61,547 bases of DNA from an uncultured Chitinophagaceae bacterium. GTDB lineage: Bacteria > Bacteroidota > Bacteroidia > Chitinophagales > Chitinophagaceae. Within the stretch, counting starts at the first letter, position 1. Every line of letters begins with the position of its first letter. The translations under genes were made by a program, and so were the position numbers. Where the stretch lies: positions 1-61,547 of the forward strand of contig CALLZY010000094.1 of the NCBI GenBank assembly GCA_937858715.1. Direction: 5' to 3'. The notes beneath the pieces are model-generated. The model ran no database searches, was not told the DNA's origin, and saw only the letters and a program-made list of their open reading frames with translations. Positions 18,891 to 26,783 of the stretch are shown in pieces.

Positions 18891-19113
18891 CAAATAGGAT
18901 AGCAAAAGCTTCCCCGATTGTACGACAAAACTACCAATCTTTTTTTTAAAATTCCTGACCAAAATCAGTTTGAAAGATGAGAAGCATTAGCTAACACCCT
19001 TTATATTCATTTGTACAGGCATTCAGTTTTAAAGCAATACTGTGAAATCCTTCTCGTCTTTCTTACAGAGTTTAGAATACTAAGTTAAACACAAAGCCAG
19101 ATTACTGGTTATG

Positions 19114-19135
19114 CAATTTTGGAAAGGAATTACAT
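19114..19135 (-). promoter_or_regulatory. Second copy of conserved 22-base motif
   Basis: Nineteen of 22 bases match the site at 8382-8403 in the same orientation (plus-strand core TGGAAAG then TTACAT). It lies just below the end of the AraC-type regulator gene and upstream of the HYC_CC_PP gene at 18489-18890. TACTAAGT also occurs near both copies (8368-8375 and 19078-19085) but at different spacing. Candidate operator of the copper regulator. Confidence 0.5.
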
Positions 19136-19142
19136 TTAATTG

Positions 19143-19700
19143 TCAGATTTTATCCAATGGCTTACGCCTGCCCCCGATACTTTTAAACTCCCTGGGCGAA
19201 AATCCCGTAACCTTTTTAAACTGTGCCGACAGGTGGGCTGCGCTGCTGTAACCTAACTGGTAACTGATCTCATTCAGGTTCATTTCACCGTAAATCAACA
19301 GTTCTTTCACCTTCTCCACCTTTTGCAGGATAAAGAACTGTTCAATGGTGATGCCTTCCACTTCAGAAAAAAGACGGGATATGGAGCTGTAATCTTTGTT
19401 CAGTTCTTTTACCAGGAAACTACTGATGCTGAAATGTTCGCCAATTTCACCTGACTGTACTTTATTAATCAGCAGGTTTTTTATTTTTTCAATTTGCTTT
19501 TGTTTTTGATCATCCAGCAACTCAAACCCTAATTCTTGTAGCCTTACACTGAAATCGTTTAGTTGTTTTGCAGAGGCAGGTTTTGCCAGTTCTACTTCGC
19601 CCATGCTTACATTAGCCGCCCGCAGCTTCATCTTTTCAAGCTCCTGCTTTACCACGATTACGCAGCGGTTGCAAACCATGTTCTTTATGTAGAGTTTCAT
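19143..19700 (-). CDS. AraC-family regulator with N-terminal CxxC metal-binding segment
   Basis: A 185-residue cytoplasmic regulator. Residues 1-65 look like a shortened HMA fold (MKLYIKNMVCNRCV, with Cys10 and Cys13), and residues 85-180 form a complete AraC double HTH ending in LGYSSAAHLSAQFKKVTGFSPREFK. Fusing a soft-metal site to an AraC DNA-binding unit makes it a probable copper sensor-activator for the island. Its own promoter is at 19722-19751. The gene sits at the upstream edge of the island on the same strand. The sensing role is inferred; the two domains are visible. Confidence 0.82.
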   Translation of the reverse strand: MKLYIKNMVCNRCVIVVKQELEKMKLRAANVSMGEVELAKPASAKQLNDFSVRLQELGFELLDDQKQKQIEKIKNLLINKVQSGEIGEHFSISSFLVKELNKDYSSISRLFSEVEGITIEQFFILQKVEKVKELLIYGEMNLNEISYQLGYSSAAHLSAQFKKVTGFSPREFKSIGGRRKPLDKI

Positions 19701-19721
19701 TAGAAAAAGTCAGTTAGTAAG

Positions 19722-19751
19722 CAAAGCTACCCAAGAATCTTAAAATTACAA
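19722..19751 (-). promoter_or_regulatory. Promoter of the AraC-type regulator
   Basis: Minus strand TTG (19751-19749), 19 bases, TAGCTTTG (19729-19722), then 21 bases to the ATG at 19700. It is the same geometry as the arsR promoter. A short hairpin (TGCTCC-TAC-GGAGCA, 19757-19771) lies just upstream. Confidence 0.55.
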
Positions 19752-19887
19752 CGGTCTGCTCCTACGGAGCAATTACGGAGGTCTTATGGAGATATTGATT
19801 AAAAGTGATTTTGTCCGATTTTGTTTAGGGAGGGGTTAAGAAATCATTGATGCTTTTTAAACATAAACTGATAACTTAAGTAAAAAA

Positions 19888-20538
19888 CTATGATAAGTGT
19901 AGAAAAAAATGTTTTAAGGTATTAATTGAAGTTCCGGAATGATTGGAAATATAGTAATGGTTACCATCATTACTGCCCTGCTTATTGAGTGTTTCATTTG
20001 GTCTTTTTGCCTGAATCAACTCCTGATTTATTAAATTTGCAACTTTCATCACAGATCCTTCCAGCACATAGCCTATTAAACATCCATTCAGGTAGCGACC
20101 ACTGGTGAAATTAAATATCCCTGTTTCAATATATCTTTTCCTCAATGCCTTCGCATTGACCGTTGCACCATTTGCTTTCTGCCAATCATTTTCTGCCAGG
20201 TTTTTGGCCTCCATGAAAAATTCAACTTCTTCTTTTGCATTCCAAGTTGTGTATTTAATATCAATTCTTGGGGATTCGTCAGCATTTTCTAATCCTGCAT
20301 AAATCTCGTCACTATCAAGATAATTCTCCCTGTCAAGATGAATCCGCAGTGATGATCTTTTAGGATTTCTTTTCATTAAACCAACTAACTGAGCTGTGAT
20401 ATTATTCTCTGTTTCTTCATTCATTTTCCTGCCCGATGCTATAATGGATTCATAAGCATCTTGCAATAGCCCTATACAGTTATTTTCAAACCGGGTTTTA
20501 AAAAGTGCTTGTATTTCTGGAGTTAACCTTCCGTTCAT
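19888..20538 (-). CDS. Putative PD-(D/E)xK nuclease partner of the methyltransferase
   Basis: A 216-residue cytosolic protein starting 2 bases after the stop of the methyltransferase gene. The centre carries RIDIKYTTW, then EVEFFMEAKNL: an acidic residue followed by E-x-K, the signature of a PD-(D/E)xK nuclease core, followed by helices with KALRKRYIETGIFNF. I recognise no named family. From its position it is probably the restriction or specificity-linked partner in a two-gene restriction-modification-like defence system. Catalysis is inferred from the short motif only. Confidence 0.55.
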   Translation of the reverse strand: MNGRLTPEIQALFKTRFENNCIGLLQDAYESIIASGRKMNEETENNITAQLVGLMKRNPKRSSLRIHLDRENYLDSDEIYAGLENADESPRIDIKYTTWNAKEEVEFFMEAKNLAENDWQKANGATVNAKALRKRYIETGIFNFTSGRYLNGCLIGYVLEGSVMKVANLINQELIQAKRPNETLNKQGSNDGNHYYISNHSGTSINTLKHFFLHLS

Positions 20539-20540
20539 TG

Positions 20541-23500
20541 TTACATTTTCAGGATTTCGCTTACAAGTTCCTTAGCATCATTGATAGCCATTGAACGGCT
20601 CCAGAATCGTTTTTGATTAGGTTTTATGATGTATATATCATTACCGTCGTAGTATTTTATTTGTTTCTGGATATAAATGCTCTTTGACAACGATCCTGTC
20701 GTGTACTTATTAATCAGCGACAGATACTTATCATACACTTCGTTGTCAAAAGTTGTTAGTGGTTGCTTCCTTTTTTCAAATGAAAGCCGGATAATATTTA
20801 AAGGCGTGCTCGTTTTAATTTCAAACACTGAAGCATTAACAATATCTGTATTATCGCCAAGATATTCATTAAGTTCTTTGGCGATTAAGTTTGCATAGTT
20901 CTTGTTTTCGGATAGTGTTGCTGGTTTTAATGCAATTGATTTATACCCATTAAACAATAAATCCACAGATAGTTTGACAAAATCTTCTATTAAAATTTGG
21001 TCTTTCTGAGTTATAGAATACAATTCAAAAACTAAAGAATTGAACTCTTCTTCAAAATTTGACGTATCAATTTCTAAAGGGTAGTTTGCTTCAATCTGTG
21101 CTATTAATCTTTCATAAACTTTAGAAAGTTTTTGAAAGATATTTTCATCAAATATCAGCGGGAGGTTGTATAATTCGTTTGTCTGAATTTCTTCTCTTTC
21201 AATACCAATAGATGAAGAAATTAAAAAAAGGTAATAAGTGGCCAAAGGCGAATTGATAATTGCAGAAATTGATTGCAATATTTGCTTAGAGCCGCCAGTA
21301 ATACCAAGTACTTTACTATTAAATGTACAATCCTTGTCAATAAATGATGCACATGGTTTTTTATCACTTAACCCCTTTTTTACAACTAAATGAGGCGCAT
21401 AAAAAATTTGTTTCTCGTTTAGTCTTCGGAAATGATAGATATTCCGAAGCTCAGTATTAGCGCTGATTTTATAATACTTTTTATATACTAACTTGGAAAC
21501 TTGACTAACATCATCAAGGAGCTTACTAAAATTATCTCCAGGAGTGAAATAGCGTTGAATATTTTCAGGCCTTACATAAGGCAATTTTGAAACATCTTTG
21601 CCGTACTTTGGCTTCCCGGTTGTATTATCCATAAATTGAAGCCCCAATGCCTTTTTAAAGTTATTTTGCTCAAGGAAATCTGTGAGGACAGAAGAGTCTT
21701 TTAACCTGTTAACAAGATAAAAATCTTCCAGTGTTCCCCACATAGCGATCTTCCAGATTTTTGAATCAGGTTTCTGGCATTCTGTTCTTGGTAAAAATTT
21801 TATATCGGTAGCATCAATAATAATTCCCTCAATCAGATTATTTTTAACATAAGTCTTAGGAGCCCAATATTCTATGGTGGCACACTTCTTTAGGGGTGTA
21901 TTCTTTTGATAAAATAGAACACTAACAGGCCCAACCGCAGAAGAAAAAAGATGGCCTCCGAATTTTTTGGGTGGCTTACGAAAAATAGAGAAGTTGTAAA
22001 TCTTCTCAACATAGTTTTCGTTAAATAGCCAGTTTCGGAAATTTTGAAAAGTACCTTCCGAATTAGTTAAAACCTTTGTATTAAAAATCAGAGCTATTGA
22101 ACCTTTAGGCGAAAAATCTACTGCTTTATGCAAAAAAGGGATAACCATATCATGCCCAAATTTTTGGACAATGCAGTAATTCTTTATTGAAGAAAGTTCT
22201 ATATCAGCTCCAAAGGGCGGGTTACCTACAACCAAATCAATTTCTTTAAATGAAGCAGCATCAACATCCCCAATACTATCCTGCCGAAATAGATTGCTGC
22301 CCTGGTTAGCTAATGTTTTGTCTTTGGGATCATATATCAGGTAAGGGAATCTATATCGTTTATCAATCCATAAAGTTCTTGGGTTGAGTTGCTCCAGCAT
22401 AGCCAGATAAAGGCTGAATGCTGTTACCCTTATTGCCAACCGGTCATACTCAATACCGAAAATATTCTGCTGAACAATAGTCTTTAAAGTAGCAAAATTT
22501 ATTTGCTCTCCGGGGTTTGCATTTTTCCATCGTTTTACTAAACGCTTAAAACTCTCCACTAAGAAAATTCCTGAACCGCAGGCAGGGTCAAGTATTTTAA
22601 ACTTCCATTGAGTTTCACTTTTTGTTGGTAGCTTATCGTTAAGTATTAATTCAACCAATGATGGTGGAGTGTAGTGCTGTCCTGCGCTTTCTTTCTGATT
22701 TTCCTTAAATTCTTCCAGGAAATGCTCGTAAATTTCACTTAACAACTCTATTTGAATAACATCAAATTTAAACAACCTCCAATCGCCAAATAAACTTGGG
22801 CTGCCGGATATATCCCCGTCAAATAAACACCGGCGAATTGTATTCAGGTGTTTTAAATTAACAGCCCTTTTTTCGCCTGTGGCCAGGGGAAATACATTAC
22901 CGTTAAAGTGTTCTTCAACTTTCTCAAATAGCGAATAGGTTGCTTCCTTGTTTTCTAATATGTTCAGGTAACTGCTGGCACCTGATAGTATGTTGTTGTA
23001 AAGATTTGTTTCGCTGGCAGCCCCTTTATCTTCCAGGTACATCAAAAATATGGAACGCATCAGCAGGCAATGAATTATATCATCCTGTAGGTTATCTTCC
23101 TTTAATTTCCGTGCTGCGTTTAAAAGCGATTTCACCAGGTATTTATCAATACGTTCATGCAATGATACTTTGTCTCTCAACTTATTTTCAGTGGTCCAAA
23201 GTAATCCGCAATCCACTGCTACACGGGAAAAAAGCTCCTTGATAGTCTGTAGTGTCCTAATATTGGAAAAATCAGACTGAGCAATTTGAAGGTTGTTTGT
23301 TTCCTGTTCAATGTCAATACCGTTTTTTTCATAGTTAAACGGTTTCTTAGCGCAATTGTAGATTCGTACTTCAGTTTTTGAAAGCACAAATAAAAAAGTA
23401 ACCTTCCTGAAATTCCAGCATAAATGTTGTGTCCTGGCAATTGCTTTGAGAGAGGCTTCATCAAAAATATTAACTTCTTTAAAAAGGATTGCGGGATAAT

Positions 23501-23627
23501 CTCCGGAGAAATACACTTTATCAGCACCCAATTTTCTCAATTCTTCAAGCTCAGAGGTATGCTTGTCGCCCTTCAAAGATTGCAATTCGGTAAAATCAAA
23601 ATCAGTATAGAATTCTTTTATTGTCAT
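20541..23627 (-). CDS. Eco57I-like adenine DNA methyltransferase (RM/defence)
   Basis: A 1028-residue protein with the gamma-type N6-adenine methyltransferase core: motif I DPACGSGIFLVESF (about 348-361) and motif IV NPPF (469-472), preceded by GQHYTPPSLVELIL, typical of Eco57I and type I/IIG enzymes. The first 150 residues form a separate domain (AILFKEVNIFDEASL, FLFVLSKTEVRIYN) that may be nucleolytic or DNA-binding. The C-terminal 400 residues resemble a target-recognition region. An inverted repeat at 23643-23675 lies 16 bases upstream of the start. With the 2-base-spaced nuclease-like gene it forms a candidate defence operon. It lacks the other genes of BREX or DISARM. Confidence 0.8.
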   Translation of the reverse strand: MTIKEFYTDFDFTELQSLKGDKHTSELEELRKLGADKVYFSGDYPAILFKEVNIFDEASLKAIARTQHLCWNFRKVTFLFVLSKTEVRIYNCAKKPFNYEKNGIDIEQETNNLQIAQSDFSNIRTLQTIKELFSRVAVDCGLLWTTENKLRDKVSLHERIDKYLVKSLLNAARKLKEDNLQDDIIHCLLMRSIFLMYLEDKGAASETNLYNNILSGASSYLNILENKEATYSLFEKVEEHFNGNVFPLATGEKRAVNLKHLNTIRRCLFDGDISGSPSLFGDWRLFKFDVIQIELLSEIYEHFLEEFKENQKESAGQHYTPPSLVELILNDKLPTKSETQWKFKILDPACGSGIFLVESFKRLVKRWKNANPGEQINFATLKTIVQQNIFGIEYDRLAIRVTAFSLYLAMLEQLNPRTLWIDKRYRFPYLIYDPKDKTLANQGSNLFRQDSIGDVDAASFKEIDLVVGNPPFGADIELSSIKNYCIVQKFGHDMVIPFLHKAVDFSPKGSIALIFNTKVLTNSEGTFQNFRNWLFNENYVEKIYNFSIFRKPPKKFGGHLFSSAVGPVSVLFYQKNTPLKKCATIEYWAPKTYVKNNLIEGIIIDATDIKFLPRTECQKPDSKIWKIAMWGTLEDFYLVNRLKDSSVLTDFLEQNNFKKALGLQFMDNTTGKPKYGKDVSKLPYVRPENIQRYFTPGDNFSKLLDDVSQVSKLVYKKYYKISANTELRNIYHFRRLNEKQIFYAPHLVVKKGLSDKKPCASFIDKDCTFNSKVLGITGGSKQILQSISAIINSPLATYYLFLISSSIGIEREEIQTNELYNLPLIFDENIFQKLSKVYERLIAQIEANYPLEIDTSNFEEEFNSLVFELYSITQKDQILIEDFVKLSVDLLFNGYKSIALKPATLSENKNYANLIAKELNEYLGDNTDIVNASVFEIKTSTPLNIIRLSFEKRKQPLTTFDNEVYDKYLSLINKYTTGSLSKSIYIQKQIKYYDGNDIYIIKPNQKRFWSRSMAINDAKELVSEILKM

Positions 23628-23642
23628 GCAGCAGAACCAAGT

Positions 23643-23675
23643 TAATTATTTTAGTGCAAAATACTAAAATAATTA
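23643..23675. promoter_or_regulatory. Perfect 13-base inverted repeat, candidate operator
   Basis: TAATTATTTTAGT (23643-23655), a 7-base spacer GCAAAAT, then ACTAAAATAATTA (23663-23675): a perfect dyad. It lies 16 bases upstream of the methyltransferase start and between it and the divergently transcribed XRE/ImmA-like gene. This is where a controller protein would act. It has no T-tract, so a terminator is unlikely. Confidence 0.6.
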
Positions 23676-23892
23676 GTTATTTGATATGGTTTGAGCGAAT
23701 TTATGACATTTTAACCCGTTGTCTCATAAGAAAATGACTATTTCACTTGTTCCAAAACCTTTTATTCTTTTTAGATATGGTTCAATAATCGTAAAACTAC
23801 TATTTTTAGCTAATTTATCCACATTTTGCAACTTTTTTTAAAAATATGCAGATTTTATTTTTATGTTTGTCCCCCAATAAAAGAACGGAACT

Positions 23893-24924
23893 ATGACACA
23901 GACGATTAATCCAAACATGATTTTACTGGCCAGGGAATCCAGGGGTCTTACTCAAACTGACCTGGCGGAGAAACTGCACAGCTATAAGGCCAATATCTCC
24001 CGGCTGGAACATGGAGATACCGCCGCAGATGAGGAAACCCTGGTTGCTCTTTCAGAGGCAACCAACTATCCACCTCATTTCTTTTTACAGAAAGGGGAAA
24101 TACTGCCGGTGAACCTGAGCTACCGCAAACGGAAGAATGTACCGGCAAAACTCATTACACCCATTGAGGCGCAAATGAACATCATCCGCCGCCATGTGCA
24201 GACGGTAACCCGTGCTATGGACCAGGCAGTTCCTGAACTGCCTTTATATAAAGTGGACGAAACAAATACTCCGGAGAAAATTGCAACACTTGTAAGAAAG
24301 AAATGGAATATCCCGGCAGGTGCTGTTGAGAACCTTAGTAAGATACTGGAAGAAAAAGGCATCATCATAAGCAGTTTTGATTTTGGTACAGACAGGGTGG
24401 ATAGCCGCAGTATGCTTACAGATGATAATTACCCCATCATCTTCCTGAATAAAAACCTGCTGGGCGACAGGCAGCGGTTTTCATTAGCATTTGAATTGGG
24501 GCATTTAATCATGCACACCTTTTGCATAGTGCCGCATGAAAGAGACATCAACCATGAAGCCAATCTTTTTGCCGCTGAGTTTTTAATGCCTGCAAAAGAT
24601 ATTCTAAAAGACTTTAAAGACGGCATCACATTGCCGCTGCTTGGCGAACTGAAACGCAAGTGGAAAGTGAGCATGATTGCCCTGCTATACCGTGCTGATG
24701 ATTTGGGATTGCTTACTGCCAACCAGAAGCGATACCTGGTGCAGCAGTTCAACGATCAGAAAATAAGAAGGCGTGAGCCACAGCAATTAGACGTACCTAA
24801 AGAAAACCCACAACTGATGCGGCGATTACTGGCTGATTTTATGAGCAAAACAAAGTTGGGCGTAATACAATTGTGTACGGTGCTTGCCATTGAACATGCT
24901 GATTATTTGGCCTACTATGGATAA
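23893..24924 (+). CDS. XRE regulator with degenerate ImmA/IrrE-like domain
   Basis: A 343-residue protein: an XRE helix-turn-helix at residues 5-60 (LTQTDLAEKLHSYKANISRLE), then an ImmA/IrrE (DUF955) domain around 170-270. The usual HExxH zinc motif reads FELGH here (Phe200-Glu201-Leu-Gly-His204), followed by the expected NHEANLFAAEFLMP. The first zinc-ligand His is thus lost, so protease activity is doubtful, and the domain may only sense or bind. It diverges from the methyltransferase operon across a 265-base gap with an inverted repeat, so it may regulate that operon. A -7 box TATGTTTG lies at 23862-23869. Confidence 0.85.
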   Translation: MTQTINPNMILLARESRGLTQTDLAEKLHSYKANISRLEHGDTAADEETLVALSEATNYPPHFFLQKGEILPVNLSYRKRKNVPAKLITPIEAQMNIIRRHVQTVTRAMDQAVPELPLYKVDETNTPEKIATLVRKKWNIPAGAVENLSKILEEKGIIISSFDFGTDRVDSRSMLTDDNYPIIFLNKNLLGDRQRFSLAFELGHLIMHTFCIVPHERDINHEANLFAAEFLMPAKDILKDFKDGITLPLLGELKRKWKVSMIALLYRADDLGLLTANQKRYLVQQFNDQKIRRREPQQLDVPKENPQLMRRLLADFMSKTKLGVIQLCTVLAIEHADYLAYYG

Positions 24925-24976
24925 GAAAGGATAATTACTACTGACCCGGATTTATTAACAGACAAAACGAACCACG

Positions 24977-25183
24977 ATGAGTATTACAGACAACACAATT
25001 GAAGTGAAGCCTTACAGCCTGACAGAGCTGGCAAACATTTATGGTGTTACCAATCGCACCATGAAGAACTGGATTGTTAAACACAATGAAGCAGTGGGTG
25101 AAAAGGTAGGTAGGCTCTATACAGCTTTGCAAGTAAAGGTTATTTTTGAGAAGCTGGGATTGCCTGGAAAGATAGAGGAGTGA
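24977..25183 (+). CDS. Small HTH DNA-binding protein (excisionase-like)
   Basis: A 68-residue protein dominated by one helix-turn-helix, LTELANIYGVTNRTMKNWI, followed by a short basic tail. It is homologous to the 86-residue protein at 27348-27608 (LAAIYCVSTKTMKRWI), which starts with the same type of PYxLxxLA segment. Two copies flank the ArsR-MerTP cargo. Small HTH proteins of this size in Bacteroidota elements often act as excision or transfer regulators; the role here is inferred. It lies 52 bases after the XRE/ImmA-like gene and may be co-transcribed with it. Confidence 0.65.
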   Translation: MSITDNTIEVKPYSLTELANIYGVTNRTMKNWIVKHNEAVGEKVGRLYTALQVKVIFEKLGLPGKIEE

Positions 25184-25264
25184 TAATATATGACGAAGTT
25201 TTAGGTAAACAAAGCCCCAAAGGAAACTTGATTAGAATATGACCAAATACAATCTGACAATTTC

Positions 25265-25307
25265 GTATTTAAGTGTTTGCTTAAATACATAATCTTTGCT
25301 ATTTTTG
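25265..25307 (+). promoter_or_regulatory. arsR promoter with overlapping operator
   Basis: TTTG (25276-25279), 20 bases, TATTTTTG (25300-25307), then 21 bases to the ATG at 25329: a textbook Bacteroidota promoter. A perfect 9-base inverted repeat, GTATTTAAG (25265-25273) and CTTAAATAC (25280-25288), is centred on the TTTG. A repressor bound there would block the promoter. ArsR-family dimers use AT-rich dyads of this kind, so autoregulation by the adjacent gene is the natural reading. Confidence 0.75.
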
Positions 25308-25328
25308 ACCCACCAAACAAATTTGACA

Positions 25329-25700
25329 ATGGCAAATGACACTTGCATAAGGTTACAGGCAGACATAGAACAAATTAAAAGTTGCCGTGAAAAATTAAAG
25401 GCTAACTCAAAATCATTCTTACAGTTGGGTCAAGTACTTGCTTTGGCAGGCAACGAAGTGCGGCTGAAAATACTTTTTTTGCTTGAAGAAGAAAACGAAC
25501 TCTGCCCTTGCGATCTTAGCGATATTTTAGGAATGAGCATTCCGGCAGTTTCTCAGCACTTACGCAAACTAAAAGACGGCAACATCATTGAAGCCAGAAA
25601 AGAAGGGCAAACCATTTTCTATTCTTTACGCAGCGAACATTTGAAAGTTTTAAGACCTTTTTTTAAAATTATCAATCAACAAAATTTGGCGACAGTATGA
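25329..25700 (+). CDS. ArsR-family metal-responsive repressor
   Basis: About 123 residues, starting at MANDTCIRLQ (25329), the first ATG below the promoter. Winged HTH with LALAGNEVRLKILFLLEEENELCPCDLSDILGMSIPAVSQHLRKLKDG. The ELCPCDL pair in the alpha-3 region and the N-terminal Cys are likely metal ligands, a layout used by several ArsR/SmtB sensors. Its stop overlaps merTP by 4 bases. Target metal is inferred as Hg(II) from the MerTP partner. It would release its operator (25265-25288) when metal binds. Confidence 0.88.
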   Translation: MANDTCIRLQADIEQIKSCREKLKANSKSFLQLGQVLALAGNEVRLKILFLLEEENELCPCDLSDILGMSIPAVSQHLRKLKDGNIIEARKEGQTIFYSLRSEHLKVLRPFFKIINQQNLATV

Positions 25701-26314
25701 CAACGACAACAAAAAATAGTAAAGGCTGGATTGCTGGACTATTAACAGCAGTTGCAGCCTCACTTTGTTGCATCACACCTGTTTTAGCTTTCTTAGGCGG
25801 TGCAAGCGGACTTGCTTCATCATTTTCGTGGATTGAACCTTATCGCCCTTATTTAATCGGGTTAACAATTGCAGTATTTGCATTTGCCTGGTATCAAAAG
25901 TTGAAACCTCAAAAGCAAGTTGACTGCGACTGTGAGGCGGAGAATAAAAAATCATTTTGGCAATCAAAATTGTTTTTAGCCATCGTTACTGTGGTTGCAG
26001 GGTTGTTAATTGCATTTCCTTATCACGCCAAAATATTTTATCCAAGGCCACATGAAACAAGAGTTATAATAGTTGACAAAAGCAATATCCAGACTGCAGA
26101 ATTTAAAATAAAGGGGATGACCTGCGAGAGCTGTACAGAGCATATAAACAGTGAGCTTTCAAAAACACTTGGAGTGATTGACTTCAATACCTCCTATGAA
26201 AAAGGCAACAGCCTTGTAAAGTTTGACAACAGTAAAACTTCTGTTGATAGCCTTGCGTCCGTCATTAATAAAACCGGCTATAAAGTAACTTCTCAATCTG
26301 TAATCACCAACTAA
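25697..26314 (+). CDS. MerTP-type mercuric transport protein
   Basis: A 205-residue fusion of a MerT-like membrane part and a MerP-like domain. The first helix has the vicinal Cys pair of MerT (AASLCCITPVLAFLGG); a second Cys site CDCEAE lies in the cytoplasmic loop; a third helix follows. The C-terminal HMA domain has GMTCESCTEHI. MerTP carries Hg(II) into the cytoplasm, normally for reduction by MerA. No merA gene is present in this window. It overlaps arsR by 4 bases and touches the GDCCVxC gene (1-base overlap), so the three form one operon. Confidence 0.88.
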   Translation: MTTTTKNSKGWIAGLLTAVAASLCCITPVLAFLGGASGLASSFSWIEPYRPYLIGLTIAVFAFAWYQKLKPQKQVDCDCEAENKKSFWQSKLFLAIVTVVAGLLIAFPYHAKIFYPRPHETRVIIVDKSNIQTAEFKIKGMTCESCTEHINSELSKTLGVIDFNTSYEKGNSLVKFDNSKTSVDSLASVINKTGYKVTSQSVITN

Positions 26315-26526
26315 TGGAAAAAACTATCATACTTCAATCTGTTATTACTTGCCCCGTTTGTGTACACAAACAAGAAGAAACAATGCCAACAGATGCTTGC
26401 CAGTATTTTTATGAATGTTCAGGCTGCAAGACAAGACTTAAACCAAAAGAAGGAGACTGTTGTGTTTATTGTAGCTACGGGACAGTAAAGTGCCCTCCAA
26501 AACAAAATGGCGAGAGTTGCTGTTGA
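26314..26526 (+). CDS. GDCCVxC domain protein
   Basis: A 70-residue protein with nine Cys. It contains ITCPVC, then CSGCKTRLKPKEGDCCVYCSYG, which includes the GDCCVxC signature, then KCPPKQNGESCC. This small family is usually encoded beside MerT/MerTP or other soft-metal genes, and is thought to bind metal through its Cys clusters. It starts on the last base of merTP (TAATG), so it is translationally coupled. Binding of mercury is inferred from context. Confidence 0.85.
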   Translation: MEKTIILQSVITCPVCVHKQEETMPTDACQYFYECSGCKTRLKPKEGDCCVYCSYGTVKCPPKQNGESCC

Positions 26527-26656
26527 TCCTTTTAGGGATTGTGCATTCTAATTTTTCGCCGGATTATCTTTTTAACCTGTAAGGTTGTATCAGGACTATA
26601 CAGGACAACCGTTCCACGCAAAACTTTCACCGGACAGAATCGGACAAAATCATCCG

Positions 26657-26706
26657 AAACTTACAATTACTTACAACTTCTTTCAACAACTTACCGAAAC
26701 TTGCTC
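26657..26706 (+). repeat. Five phased 10-base direct repeats
   Basis: From 26657, five consecutive 10-base units: aaacttacaa, ttacttacaa, cttctttcaa, caacttaccg, aaacttgctc. Three contain ACTTAC, at 26659, 26669 and 26689. The 10-base period places the motifs on one helical face. The array sits about 30 bases before a -7 box (TATGTTTG, 26737-26744) without a proper -33 element, upstream of the whole element module. It may be an activator-binding array or replication iterons. Confidence 0.45.
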
Positions 26707-26783
26707 AAAGTGGAAAGTGACCCCTTTGCCCCATAGTATGTTTGTGTTGTCAATCGGAATTAACAAACTAAAAAATAAAAAAG

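Noticed and set aside
19888-23627. BREX or DISARM system
   Set aside because: Only the methyltransferase and one small partner are present; no PglZ, BrxL, DrmA/B or helicase genes of those systems adjoin them.
23643-23675. Dyad upstream of the methyltransferase as a terminator or attachment site
   Set aside because: No T-tract, and it faces two divergent starts, so an operator is the better reading; no matching copy was found near 47160.
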